Below are positions 25,307-33,133 of a stretch of DNA of 44,404 nt, in pieces. Position 1 is the first letter of the stretch. Every line of letters starts with the position of its first letter. A model generated the notes under the pieces. It had not been told where the DNA came from and did not search any database. It was given only the letters and a program-made list of their open reading frames with translations. Both the position numbers and the translations under genes were made by a program. Source of the DNA: Clostridia bacterium (GTDB lineage: Bacteria > Bacillota > Clostridia > Oscillospirales > Acutalibacteraceae); NCBI GenBank assembly GCA_017409265.1, contig JAFQSY010000068.1, forward strand, positions 1 through 44,404. The letters are read 5' to 3'.

Positions 25307-26743
25307 ATGATGACCGCAAAAGAGAAAATAGAAAGAGCTACAGCTTCGGTGGCTTTTGACGGCATATATAAATATGTTAAGAAAAACCCCGAAGAAAACA
25401 TAATAAAGCTCATTGACCTTGCCCAAAAGCTTATGGGAGGAGCGTTCCCCGAAAAAAACTTTGATTCCTTCAGAAAAGCTATTCAGGATAAGGATAATGT
25501 CTGGCACACTTTCGCAATGAACATCCTTAACAATGCTGACGGCGAGGTTATCAAGAAAATGCTTCTTGCTCTCGGACTCGGTGCAGGCGTTAACGGCACA
25601 AAGGCTGTCAGAGCAAACAGAGAAAAATATAAATGCAACATTCCCTTTATCATGCTCTTTGACCCCACCAGTGCATGCAACCTCAAGTGTAAGGGCTGCT
25701 GGTCCGCTGAATACGGTCATAAGTCAAACCTCTCGCTTGATGAAATGAGAAGCATCGTCAATCAGGGAACAGAGCTCGGAACTCACCTTTATATGCTTAC
25801 GGGCGGTGAACCGCTCATAAAGAAAAAAGAAATCCTCACTCTTTGCCGTGAGAATCCCGACTGCGCATTTCTTGCTTATACAAACGCAACCCTCATCGAC
25901 CAGGCATTCTGCGACGAAATGAAGGAAGTCGGAAATCTTACCCTTGCATTGAGCATTGAAGGCTCGGAAGAAAGCAACGACTACCGCAGAGGCGACGGCG
26001 CATACAAAACAACAATTGAGGCAATGGACCTTCTGAAAAAGAACGGGTTGCTTTACGGAATCTCGGTTTGCTATACAAGTAAAAACATTCCGTATGTCAC
26101 AAGCGACGAATTTCTTGACCTCATGGTTGAAAAAGGCGTAATCTTCGGTCTTTATTTCAACTATATGCCCGTCGGCAAGGATGCCGTCGTTGAGCTTATT
26201 CCGACTCCCGAACAAAGAGTGTTCATGTATAAATGGCTCCGCAAGGTCAGAAACGGAAAAACAGGCAAACCCATGTTTATCATGGATTTCCAGAACGATG
26301 CGGAATATGTCGGCGGATGCATTGCAGGCGGCAGAAACTATTTCCACATTAATTCCGAGGGCGACATGGAGCCCTGCGTTTTCATTCATTATTCGGATTC
26401 CAACATCAGAAACAAAACAATTGTCGAAGGTCTTAAAAGTCCTCTTTTCCAGGCATATTGGCACAACCAGCCATTTAACGATAACCACTTAAGACCCTGC
26501 CCGATGCTTGAAAATCCCGAATGCTTGCGAAAGATAATTGCAGAAACGGGCGCAAAATCAACCGACCTCATCGAGCCCGAAAGCGCCGAAACACTTTGTG
26601 CAAAATGCGATAAGTTTGCGGCGGCGTGGAAACCCGTTGCGGAAGAACTCTGGAATTCAACCAAGCACCCCAACCCCAAAACACAGTTTTACCGCGACAC
26701 TCCCGAAGGACGCGCAGAACTTGAAAAAAAGAATAACCAATAA
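25307..26743 (+). CDS. Radical SAM enzyme with Cys-rich C-terminus, substrate unknown
   Basis: A [4Fe-4S] radical S-adenosylmethionine enzyme of 478 residues. An all-alpha N-terminal region of about 110 residues precedes the CX3CX2C cluster motif (Cys 124, 128, 131). The TIM-barrel follows, with MLTGGEPLI and LSIEGSEESNDYRRG as the SAM-contact segments. The C-terminus is Cys-rich (CIAGG, EPCVF, RPCPML, PECL, LCAKC), the pattern of a SPASM-like auxiliary cluster domain, as in enzymes that modify peptides or other macromolecules. No candidate peptide precursor was seen beside it. AAGGAGGG lies before ATG 25307. It is alone between two divergent or convergent genes. Confidence 0.86.
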   Translation: MMTAKEKIERATASVAFDGIYKYVKKNPEENIIKLIDLAQKLMGGAFPEKNFDSFRKAIQDKDNVWHTFAMNILNNADGEVIKKMLLALGLGAGVNGTKAVRANREKYKCNIPFIMLFDPTSACNLKCKGCWSAEYGHKSNLSLDEMRSIVNQGTELGTHLYMLTGGEPLIKKKEILTLCRENPDCAFLAYTNATLIDQAFCDEMKEVGNLTLALSIEGSEESNDYRRGDGAYKTTIEAMDLLKKNGLLYGISVCYTSKNIPYVTSDEFLDLMVEKGVIFGLYFNYMPVGKDAVVELIPTPEQRVFMYKWLRKVRNGKTGKPMFIMDFQNDAEYVGGCIAGGRNYFHINSEGDMEPCVFIHYSDSNIRNKTIVEGLKSPLFQAYWHNQPFNDNHLRPCPMLENPECLRKIIAETGAKSTDLIEPESAETLCAKCDKFAAAWKPVAEELWNSTKHPNPKTQFYRDTPEGRAELEKKNNQ

Positions 26744-26763
26744 AATCCGATTTAAAAATAACA

Positions 26764-26790
26764 CACCCCAAAGCCTTAAGCTTTGGGGTG
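26764..26790. terminator. Bidirectional intrinsic terminator
   Basis: A perfect 11-bp stem CACCCCAAAGC / GCTTTGGGGTG with 5-base loop. The minus strand has GTTATTTTT after it, good for the repeat lipoprotein gene; the plus strand tract is weaker. Confidence 0.8.
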
Positions 26791-26807
26791 CTGCTTTGTG
26801 TATAGCA

Positions 26808-28880
26808 TTATTTTTTAAATGTAAGACAACTTACAAAACCGACAGCCTCTGCCTTTGTGCCCTTTGCTTCACACTCTGCAAAAGCAATGTCGCCCGAATT
26901 TGTTGAGCCCGCAACAAAAATTGATTTGCCGTTTGAACAGATTGCACGTGCATTGTCGGCGCCTGAACCGTTAAATGTATAAACGTCCTTTGTTGCGCCG
27001 AGGTCTGTGATAATGTAAACATAAGCGTCATAATCACCACTGCCGGGCATCATGTCGAAATCTCTGTTGGTTGATGCGGTATAGCCGGAAATTGCAAAGC
27101 CACCGTTAATCTTTGCGATGCCTGTAATAAAGTCGCTTTCAAAGCCGCGAAGCGGGCAGGTCCAGCCAACAACGCCTTCACCGTTTGAGCCTACAGAGTT
27201 AAACTTAACAAGCATACCGTCAGCAGTGCCTGCGTTACCCGCGTTATGGATTCCCTCAAACGATCCCATTGTGTTGCCGTTACGACCTGATGTATATTGA
27301 CCTGCAACAACACAGCCACCATCAATCGAAACTGCAACTGAATGGAGCGCTGTCATTCCTGTGCCGTAAAGCGTCTTATACCATTCGAGATTGCCAGCCG
27401 AAGAAAGCTTAAGAACAATAGTGCATTTTGAAACGCTGTCTGCCGTGCCCTTAAGCTCCTTATCGCCGTAATATGTAGTACCTACGCATTCAACAGTCGC
27501 ATAAATGCTACCCTCATCGTTGATTGCAAAATCATGAACAATAAGACCTGTTCTTGAATTAAGAACCGAACGCCAGACGATTGCTCCGTCCTTTGTGCAT
27601 TTGTAAACAAAGCACTTTCGGTAGTTGGGAGTGTTGAGTCCGTCCATATCGCCGTCAACGGATTCACTCTTTCCGCCGATGACATATCCACCGTCAGCTG
27701 TTGCCTTAACCGAATAAATCATGTCGTCAGCGCTGCCGCCTACAATTTTGATGTTGCCGATAAGCTCTCCCTTGGAATTGAATCTTGCAACAATACCCTC
27801 GATTGTTCCGGGACACTTGAATTCGCCTGCTCCGTCAAGTGTATCTGACGCTGTGTAGCCGACAGCTATGATTGAGCCGTCGGAAAGAACATCAACGCTC
27901 TCGAAGGTTGTTGTTTTGTCACTACCTATAATCTTGCTCCAATCAACTCTACCGTTTTTATCATACTTAACGATAAGAGCCGATGAAACGCCGCCATCAT
28001 CAAGATTATCCGAAACGCTTGCATATGTAATACCGACTGCTGCAACGCCGCCGTCATTTGTCGCTACTGAATCAACAAAAACATCGTTGTCGGATTTTTT
28101 GAAAGTCGAGGTCCAATCTCTTGTTGAAGCAGGAATTGCTGTTGTTACGGGAGGCATAGGAGCAACAGTTCCGGGAATAGGAACAGGCTTATAAACAACC
28201 GTTGTTACAGGTGCAGGCTTTGTTGTTTTGCCGGGCTTTGCGGTTGCGTTTGTTATCTGCTGCGCTGCGGTGGGAGCTTTTGTTGTAGGCGCAGGCTTAA
28301 TAGTTGTTACGGGTTTTACAACAACAACCTCGTTCTTCTTTGTTTCTTCTTCATTTGCGTTGGTCACTGCAGGTCTTGTTGCAATAATAAAACCTTCGCT
28401 CTGCGCAACCTGTGAAAGTCTTTCATACTCCTCATCGGAAAGATTGCTCGGGTCTTTAACCGATGCTTTTGTCATAAGCTGATTGATTTCGTCCTTGGAC
28501 GCCTCGGAGGTTACCATTTCCTCTTTTTTGATAACGGTATTTCCGCTCTGATCCTTCTCAACGGTAAGACCTTCGTTCTTTGCGTGCTCCTCAACTTTTT
28601 CAAGCTGTTCGGGAGTCAGCGCATTCAGATCTCCGTTCCAATCGTCGCTGATTTCGTCGCCGAGAGCATCCTTGACAAGGTCAACAAGCTCAACTTTGCT
28701 GATTGTTATTGATTCATAAACATAATCCGCAATACCCGGAGTCCATGAATTATCGGGTGTAAGAGTTCCGAGCGTTGTATTTTCGCCGTTCTTGTCTTTA
28801 ACACTGCATGCCGCAAACACAGAAAGAACAAGTATCGCACACATAAGGACACTCAAAACACCTGTGAATTTGTTCTTCAT
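26808..28880 (-). CDS. Large repeat lipoprotein with propeller-like C-terminus
   Basis: Surface lipoprotein of 690 residues. A signal peptide with lipobox VFAAC is followed by an acidic helical region (about 50-160), a Thr/Pro/Lys-rich spacer (about 160-250) with repeated TTxxP units, and a C-terminal half of about 50-residue strand repeats. Repeat cores include SVDVLSDGSIIAVGYT, SVKATADGGYVIGG, SVAVSIDGGCVVAG and GIAKINGGFAISGYT, typical of propeller-forming repeat proteins in which DGG.V..G lines recur. It likely spans the wall and shows a ligand-binding domain outside; the ligand is unknown. It is monocistronic, with a GGGGGAT site before ATG 28880. Confidence 0.75.
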   Translation of the reverse strand: MKNKFTGVLSVLMCAILVLSVFAACSVKDKNGENTTLGTLTPDNSWTPGIADYVYESITISKVELVDLVKDALGDEISDDWNGDLNALTPEQLEKVEEHAKNEGLTVEKDQSGNTVIKKEEMVTSEASKDEINQLMTKASVKDPSNLSDEEYERLSQVAQSEGFIIATRPAVTNANEEETKKNEVVVVKPVTTIKPAPTTKAPTAAQQITNATAKPGKTTKPAPVTTVVYKPVPIPGTVAPMPPVTTAIPASTRDWTSTFKKSDNDVFVDSVATNDGGVAAVGITYASVSDNLDDGGVSSALIVKYDKNGRVDWSKIIGSDKTTTFESVDVLSDGSIIAVGYTASDTLDGAGEFKCPGTIEGIVARFNSKGELIGNIKIVGGSADDMIYSVKATADGGYVIGGKSESVDGDMDGLNTPNYRKCFVYKCTKDGAIVWRSVLNSRTGLIVHDFAINDEGSIYATVECVGTTYYGDKELKGTADSVSKCTIVLKLSSAGNLEWYKTLYGTGMTALHSVAVSIDGGCVVAGQYTSGRNGNTMGSFEGIHNAGNAGTADGMLVKFNSVGSNGEGVVGWTCPLRGFESDFITGIAKINGGFAISGYTASTNRDFDMMPGSGDYDAYVYIITDLGATKDVYTFNGSGADNARAICSNGKSIFVAGSTNSGDIAFAECEAKGTKAEAVGFVSCLTFKK

Positions 28881-29061
28881 AAGGTTATCCCCCTATTTTA
28901 TTAAAATAAGTAAGTATATGCTACCATAAATCGCCCTTAAAATCAACTGTTTTTATTTGTAAGTAATAAAAATTCATATTTATTTTAAAAAGACTCTTCA
29001 TTTTCGACATTATTTATTATATAATTGGATAAGAGATTCAGGATTTACAGGAGATGTTTTT

Positions 29062-29694
29062 ATGACCGAAAAAGAAAGAGCGCTTCTTGCAGTTGAAGCA
29101 CTCAAAACCAAATATCCCGACAGTCTTTGCTCTCTTAATGCCGAAAATCCCTTGCAGCTGATTATTGCGACCCGTCTTTCAGCGCAATGCACAGATGCAA
29201 GGGTTAATCTTGTTACTCCCGCACTGTTTGAAAAATATAAAACAGTTGAGGATTTTGCGGCGGCAGATGTTGCCGATATTGAAAAAATCATTCATTCCTG
29301 CGGATTCTTCAGAGCAAAAGCCAAGGATATTGTTGAAATGTGCAAAAAGATGATATCGGATTTCGGCGGAAAAGTTCCCGACAATCTTGATGACCTCACA
29401 AGCCTTCCCGGCGTCGGAAGAAAAACCGCAAATCTTATAATGGGTGATGTTTACGGTCAGCCCGCCGTTGTTGCAGATACCCATCTTATAAGAATCTCTA
29501 ACCTTCTCGGGCTTGTTTCATCCAAAGATCCATTCAAGGTTGAAATGCGTCTGTGCGAGCTTCTTCCGCCCGAAGAAAGCAATGATTTCTGTCACCGCTG
29601 TGTGCTTCACGGCAGGGATACCTGCGTTTCCGGCAGACCTAAATGTGCAGAATGCGTTATGAATGCCTTCTGCAAGCACGCATCAGAAAAATGA
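29062..29694 (+). CDS. nth: Endonuclease III (DNA glycosylase/AP lyase)
   Basis: Removes oxidised pyrimidines and nicks the resulting abasic site in base-excision repair. The 210-residue protein has the helix-hairpin-helix LPGVGRKTANL with catalytic Lys 121, catalytic Asp 139 (VVADTH), and the C-terminal [4Fe-4S] ligands Cys 188, 195, 198 and 204 in CX6CX2CX5C spacing. An AGGAGA site precedes ATG 29062. It converges on the small minus-strand gene and overlaps it by 12 bases. Confidence 0.96.
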   Translation: MTEKERALLAVEALKTKYPDSLCSLNAENPLQLIIATRLSAQCTDARVNLVTPALFEKYKTVEDFAAADVADIEKIIHSCGFFRAKAKDIVEMCKKMISDFGGKVPDNLDDLTSLPGVGRKTANLIMGDVYGQPAVVADTHLIRISNLLGLVSSKDPFKVEMRLCELLPPEESNDFCHRCVLHGRDTCVSGRPKCAECVMNAFCKHASEK

Positions 29695-29955
29695 TGTCAG
29701 CAAAAAAACAAAACCGCTGACAACCGCTCCCCCGCACGCCGCAGCACACATACTCAAAACCATTCGTACTCGGTTTTTCTTCAGTCTTGCGGCAGGCGGC
29801 ATTCCCGCACTCTGGGCAATAATCGTTGCCCTCTCCTTCAAATCACCCTCGCTGACGGCAGAGTATTCGGGCTTTATGAAAAAAAGCACCTTTTCAAAAT
29901 ATTCGCATTGGGTCTGCGTTATCTCCACAACCTGTCTGTTGACTCCTTTAATCAA
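29683..29955 (-). CDS. Small tail-anchored membrane protein, unknown function
   Basis: A 90-residue protein with a soluble N-terminal half (MIKGVNRQVVEITQTQCEYFEKVLFF...) and one C-terminal membrane segment (about 68-88, Ala/Gly-rich). It resembles small conserved proteins of Oscillospiraceae that begin IKGVNRQVVE and carry an EYFEKVLFFIKP block, but I know no function. The start is a TTG at 29955 with an AGGGG-like site upstream. The stop overlaps the end of nth by 12 bases on the opposite strand. A TTGAAA-18-TATAAT promoter sits about 165 bases upstream on the same strand. Confidence 0.62.
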   Translation of the reverse strand: MIKGVNRQVVEITQTQCEYFEKVLFFIKPEYSAVSEGDLKERATIIAQSAGMPPAARLKKNRVRMVLSMCAAACGGAVVSGFVFLLTSFF

Positions 29956-30353
29956 ATCCAGTGCCCCTTTTTATTTTATTTCCCTGTTATTTTTGGCATG
30001 GAAGCGCTTGTTTATTCTGACATAAAACACAATAAAAATATACTTTTTGAAACAGCAACCGTATATGGTTTTGAGCGAAATATTTTTGTCCCGTCTGCGT
30101 TAAAAATCTTTGAAATTATACTGCTTGTATAACGGGCTTTTCAACCAAAAATGTGGATAACCGTGTGGAAAAGGTGTATAACTCGGGTTAAAAAGCCTTG
30201 TTTTGTTGGGTTTTTGAGTGTGGAAAACTTTATTTTTCTTTTTTAGAATATACAAAAGGTTGTGTATTCTTTACAATTTGTTGGGTTTTGTCGATAAAAT
30301 TATGGCGATTTTTGAGTGCCGAAAAACAAATATATTACAGATTGGAGAATTTT
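29956..30353. other. Noncoding region with DnaA-box-like repeats
   Basis: No convincing gene in 398 bases. It holds TGTGGATAA (30152-30160), the reverse complement of a perfect DnaA box, TGTGGAAAA (30164-30172), TGTATAACT (30175-30183) and a second TGTGGAAAA (30219-30227). The first three sit between imperfect inverted arms GGCTTTTCAACC (30135-30146) and GGTTAAAAAGCC (30186-30197). A 13-base direct repeat TTTGTTGGGTTTT occurs at 30202-30214 and 30277-30289. Confidence 0.6.
30115..30144 (-). promoter_or_regulatory. Probable promoter reading towards the tail-anchored gene
   Basis: On the minus strand, TTGAAA (30144-30139), 18 bases, TATAAT (30120-30115). The DnaA-box-like repeats lie immediately upstream of its -35. 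The resulting leader for the gene at 29955 would be about 150 bases. Confidence 0.6.
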
Positions 30354-31187
30354 ATGATAAGCGAAAAACAGCATGAAATTCATACCGGAAATATTGCTAT
30401 AAATACCCCCTGCTTTAATCTCGGGCTGACACTCGACTGCGGTCAGGCCTTCAGATGGAGTCAAGATTCTGACGGCGATTGGCATGGAGTTGCCTTTTCA
30501 AAACCACTCACTCTCCGTCAAACCGGAAACGGAATTGAACTAATCGGCACGTCAGCAGAAGACTTTGAAAATATCTGGAAGCCTTATTTTGACCTTGACC
30601 GTGATTATGATACACTCTGCAAAAGATTTTCAAATGATAAACAGCTCAAAAAAGCGGTTACGGAGTGCTACGGAATCAGACTTCTCAAACAGGAGCCTTG
30701 GGAAGCTCTTTGTTCATTTATAATTTCACAGAATAATAACATTCCCCGAATCAAGGGAATTATTGACCGCCTTTGCCGTCTTTTGGGCGAGTATCTCGGC
30801 AGAGATGATTACGCATTCCCGACTCCGCAAAAGATTGCCGAAGCAGGCGTTGACGGACTTGCTCCGATAAGAGCAGGCTTCAGAGCAAAGTATATAATTG
30901 ATGCCGCACAAAAGGTTGCAAACGGCGAAATTGATTTTGAAAATATTCTTTTGCCGTCAACAAGCATTGACGAGGGCAGAGATGAATTGATTAAAATCAA
31001 AGGTGTCGGCGAAAAGGTTGCGCAATGCACTCTTCTTTACGGCTGCGGCAAGGTTGATGCCCTGCCCATTGATGTCTGGGTGAAGCGTATTCTTGCAGAG
31101 GATTATCCCGACGGATTCCCCGAATGCACAAACGGCGTGCGCGGCATAGCACAGCAATATTTATTCCATTGGAAACGCACACAATAA
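30354..31187 (+). CDS. ogg: 8-oxoguanine DNA glycosylase (OGG1-type)
   Basis: Removes 8-oxoguanine or other damaged purines opposite cytosine, with AP lyase activity. The 277-residue protein has an OGG N-terminal domain (LTLDCGQAFRW at about 26-35) and a helix-hairpin-helix core with GVGEKVAQC (catalytic Lys 221) and LPIDVWVKR (catalytic Asp 240), the K/D pair of the OGG1 family. No Fe-S Cys cluster is present, unlike nth. The start is ATG 30354 with TTGGAG at 30343-30348; the frame is open further upstream but crosses the noncoding repeats. Confidence 0.9.
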   Translation: MISEKQHEIHTGNIAINTPCFNLGLTLDCGQAFRWSQDSDGDWHGVAFSKPLTLRQTGNGIELIGTSAEDFENIWKPYFDLDRDYDTLCKRFSNDKQLKKAVTECYGIRLLKQEPWEALCSFIISQNNNIPRIKGIIDRLCRLLGEYLGRDDYAFPTPQKIAEAGVDGLAPIRAGFRAKYIIDAAQKVANGEIDFENILLPSTSIDEGRDELIKIKGVGEKVAQCTLLYGCGKVDALPIDVWVKRILAEDYPDGFPECTNGVRGIAQQYLFHWKRTQ

Positions 31188-31194
31188 AAAGTGC

Positions 31195-31223
31195 TTGACA
31201 ATCACCAAAATTGCGTATATAAT
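31195..31223 (+). promoter_or_regulatory. Consensus sigma-A promoter for the TPP riboswitch-thiT unit
   Basis: TTGACA (31195-31200), 17 bases, TATAAT (31218-31223), both perfect, 10 bases before the riboswitch. Confidence 0.93.
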
Positions 31224-31232
31224 GTCATCAAC

Positions 31233-31308
31233 AAAGGGGTGCTGCCTTTCGGCGGCTGAGATTATACCCTCAAACCTGATCCCGGTAATGCGGGCGTAGG
31301 AAGCATAC
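31233..31308 (+). promoter_or_regulatory. TPP riboswitch (THI box)
   Basis: Thiamine pyrophosphate aptamer controlling thiT. The conserved parts are in order: GGGGTGC (31236-31242), CTGAGA (31256-31261) followed by TATACCC, ACCTGATC (31274-31281), and GGTAATGCGGGCGTAGGAAGC (split here at 31284-31304). It is followed by a strong terminator hairpin, so ligand binding should stop transcription of the thiamine transporter gene. Confidence 0.96.
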
Positions 31309-31323
31309 GGAAAGTGTTTTTAC

Positions 31324-31351
31324 GCCCGACGTTTAATGCGTCGGGCTTTTT
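31324..31351 (+). terminator. Riboswitch expression-platform terminator
   Basis: Stem GCCCGACG / CGTCGGGC with 7-base loop and TTTTT. It sits between the aptamer and thiT. GAAGCATAC at 31300-31308 and its exact complement GTATGCTTC at 31352-31360 bracket the hairpin. Confidence 0.9.
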
Positions 31352-31391
31352 GTATGCTTCTTTCTTTTAGGTTAAAAGAAAGGATTGAAAA

Positions 31392-31973
31392 ATGAGAAAA
31401 AACTTATCAAAAACACAGATCCTTGCCGAAAGTGCAATAATGGTTGCGCTTTCAATCGCCGTTTTCCTCGTTTCGGATTTAATTCCGTGGCCGTTTCTCT
31501 ACGGCGGCGGCTTCAGCCTTTTCGGTCAGGTGCCGCTGATTATAGTTTCTTATCGCCACGGCATCAAAAACGGTATTGCCGCATCACTCGCTCTGGCAAT
31601 CTTTGAAATGATAATGGGATATAAGAACTTTGTTCACGTAACAGGTCTTGCCGCCTATCTCACCGTTGCGCTTGCGGATTACATCATCGCTTTCGGATGT
31701 CTGGGACTCGGAGGCATGTTCAAAGGAAAATTCAACGGCAGGCAGTCATTGGAGCTTGCCTTGGGCGGTACGGTTGTCTGCATAATCAGATTCATTTGTC
31801 ACTACATCAGCGGCGTCACAATTTGGAAAGACTACTGCCCTGAGGGAATGGCTGTTGAACTTTATTCGTTCTTCTATAACGGTTCATATATGGCTGTTGA
31901 ACTCGTTCTTACAGTTATTGGTCTCATTGCCGTCGGAAAATTCATTAATCTTGACAAGAAAAAGCTTATATAA
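31392..31973 (+). CDS. thiT: ThiT, thiamine-binding subunit of an ECF transporter
   Basis: Membrane S-component that binds thiamine and works with the shared energy-coupling factor module (encoded elsewhere). The 193-residue protein has the family length and about six membrane segments. Characteristic blocks are LIPWPFLYGGGFSLFGQVPLI in the N-terminal half and RFICHYISGVTIW..CPEGM in the C-terminal half, which line the thiamine site in known ThiT. AAAGGATT precedes ATG 31392. The upstream TPP riboswitch confirms the substrate. Confidence 0.95.
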   Translation: MRKNLSKTQILAESAIMVALSIAVFLVSDLIPWPFLYGGGFSLFGQVPLIIVSYRHGIKNGIAASLALAIFEMIMGYKNFVHVTGLAAYLTVALADYIIAFGCLGLGGMFKGKFNGRQSLELALGGTVVCIIRFICHYISGVTIWKDYCPEGMAVELYSFFYNGSYMAVELVLTVIGLIAVGKFINLDKKKLI

Positions 31974-31978
31974 CAAAA

Positions 31979-32013
31979 ATCCGCTCTGCAAAAAGCAGAG
32001 CGGATAATTTTTT
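31979..32013. terminator. Bidirectional intrinsic terminator
   Basis: A perfect 11-bp stem ATCCGCTCTGC / GCAGAGCGGAT with an A5 loop, followed by AATTTTTT on plus and TTTTTG on minus. It ends thiT and the convergent CD1247-like gene. Confidence 0.93.
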
Positions 32014-32018
32014 AATTA

Positions 32019-32441
32019 TCAGTCGTCGCAACAATCGTCGCAGTCGCAATCGAAATCAATTTCAAACTCGAGAAGCTCGTTGCACTTGGGGCAGTTGATG
32101 CTGCCTTCTTCAAGAATATCTCTGTCAACGCAGATTACTTCGCCGCAGCTGGGGCATTCAACGTCATAATATTCTTCCTCGTCTTCGTCGCAGCAATCAT
32201 CGCAGCAGCAATCATCGAGGTCTTCGTAAACATAGCCTTCAAGCTCATCAAGGTCCTCATCAACAGCATCAAGCTGCTCGCTGAGAAGATCCATGCCGTC
32301 CTCAAGATCGCTGACTGAAAGAGCGATATCATCGAGAACATCCATCATAGCCTTGATAATCTTTACTTCGGGCTTTGACTCGTCAAGAGCAAGACCCTCT
32401 GCAAGACCCTTGAGGTATGCAACCTTTTCAGTAATGGTCAT
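32019..32441 (-). CDS. CD1247-like protein with Asp/Cys-rich zinc-ribbon tail
   Basis: A 140-residue protein. The N-terminal helical domain (about 1-60, MTITEKVAYLKGLAEG..., ALSVSDLEDGMD) is the CD1247-type domain found in Clostridia. It is followed by a Cys/Asp cluster (DDCCCDDCCDEDEEE), a zinc ribbon (CPSCGEVIC...CPKC) and a second Asp/Cys tail ending DCDDCCDD. Metal binding is very likely; the biological role is unknown. GGAGGAC precedes ATG 32441. It lies 36 bases after efp in the same direction, the neighbourhood it often occupies in this group. Confidence 0.8.
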   Translation of the reverse strand: MTITEKVAYLKGLAEGLALDESKPEVKIIKAMMDVLDDIALSVSDLEDGMDLLSEQLDAVDEDLDELEGYVYEDLDDCCCDDCCDEDEEEYYDVECPSCGEVICVDRDILEEGSINCPKCNELLEFEIDFDCDCDDCCDD

Positions 32442-32477
32442 TTCTTTGTCCTCCGTTAAAATAATTTATGCACTTGA

Positions 32478-33035
32478 TTATGCACGGCTGAGATATTCGC
32501 CTGTGCGAGTGTCAACAACAATCATTTCACCCTCGTCGATGAAGAGAGGAACCTTAACCTCTGCGCCTGTTTCGAGAGTTGCGGGCTTTGTTGCGTTAGT
32601 AGCTGTGTTGCCTGCAAAGCCGGGATCGGTCTTTGTTACCTGAAGAGTAACAGAGTTGGGGGGTTCAACACCGAAAACGCTGCCCTTGTATGAAAGAACA
32701 CGGCAGGTTTCGTTTTCCTTAACAAACTTGAAGTTCTCGGGAAGAGTGTCTGCACCGATGGGAACCATGTCATAGGTTTCGGGGTCCATGAAGTAGTAAA
32801 GACCGCCGTCCTCATATGAATATTCCATTTCCTTGCGCTCAATATAAGCGGTGGGGAACTTATCTGTGGGGTTGAAAGTACGCTCAACAACAGCGCCGCC
32901 AATAACGTTTCTGATCTTTGTTCTTACGAAAGCTGCGCCTTTGCCGGGCTTAACGTGCTGAAATTCGATAATCTGATAGACCTGGCCTTCCATTTCGAAG
33001 GTTACGCCGTTTCTGAAATCGCCTGCTGATACCAT
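32478..33035 (-). CDS. efp: Elongation factor P
   Basis: Relieves ribosome stalling at consecutive prolines. The 185-residue protein has three beta-barrel domains; loop I carries KPGKGAAFV with Lys 32, the residue post-translationally modified in Bacillus. The C-terminal domain begins near VEPPNSVTLQVTKTDPG. A 185-residue length is exact for the family. AAGGAGAAA lies before ATG 33035. It follows an Xaa-Pro peptidase gene, a long-known clostridial and bacillar pairing of two proline-linked functions. Confidence 0.97.
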   Translation of the reverse strand: MVSAGDFRNGVTFEMEGQVYQIIEFQHVKPGKGAAFVRTKIRNVIGGAVVERTFNPTDKFPTAYIERKEMEYSYEDGGLYYFMDPETYDMVPIGADTLPENFKFVKENETCRVLSYKGSVFGVEPPNSVTLQVTKTDPGFAGNTATNATKPATLETGAEVKVPLFIDEGEMIVVDTRTGEYLSRA

Positions 33036-33133
33036 AAAAATATTTCTCCTTATAATTGTTTATATGTTGTCACAGATATTTTATACTATTCATTATTATT
33101 TTTCAAGTGTTTTTTAATAATTATCGCTTTACT

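Noticed and set aside
25724-26488. Open frame of 254 codons antisense to the radical SAM gene
   Set aside because: The plus strand has a complete enzyme with motifs and a ribosome binding site; the antisense frame has neither.
29908-30132. Plus-strand frame of 74 codons in the 29956-30353 gap
   Set aside because: No ribosome binding site, no homology-like motif, and it overlaps the minus-strand small protein start and its promoter.
30135-30289. Chromosome origin (oriC)
   Set aside because: DnaA-like boxes are present, but no dnaA, dnaN, rpmH or AT-rich unwinding region adjoins them.
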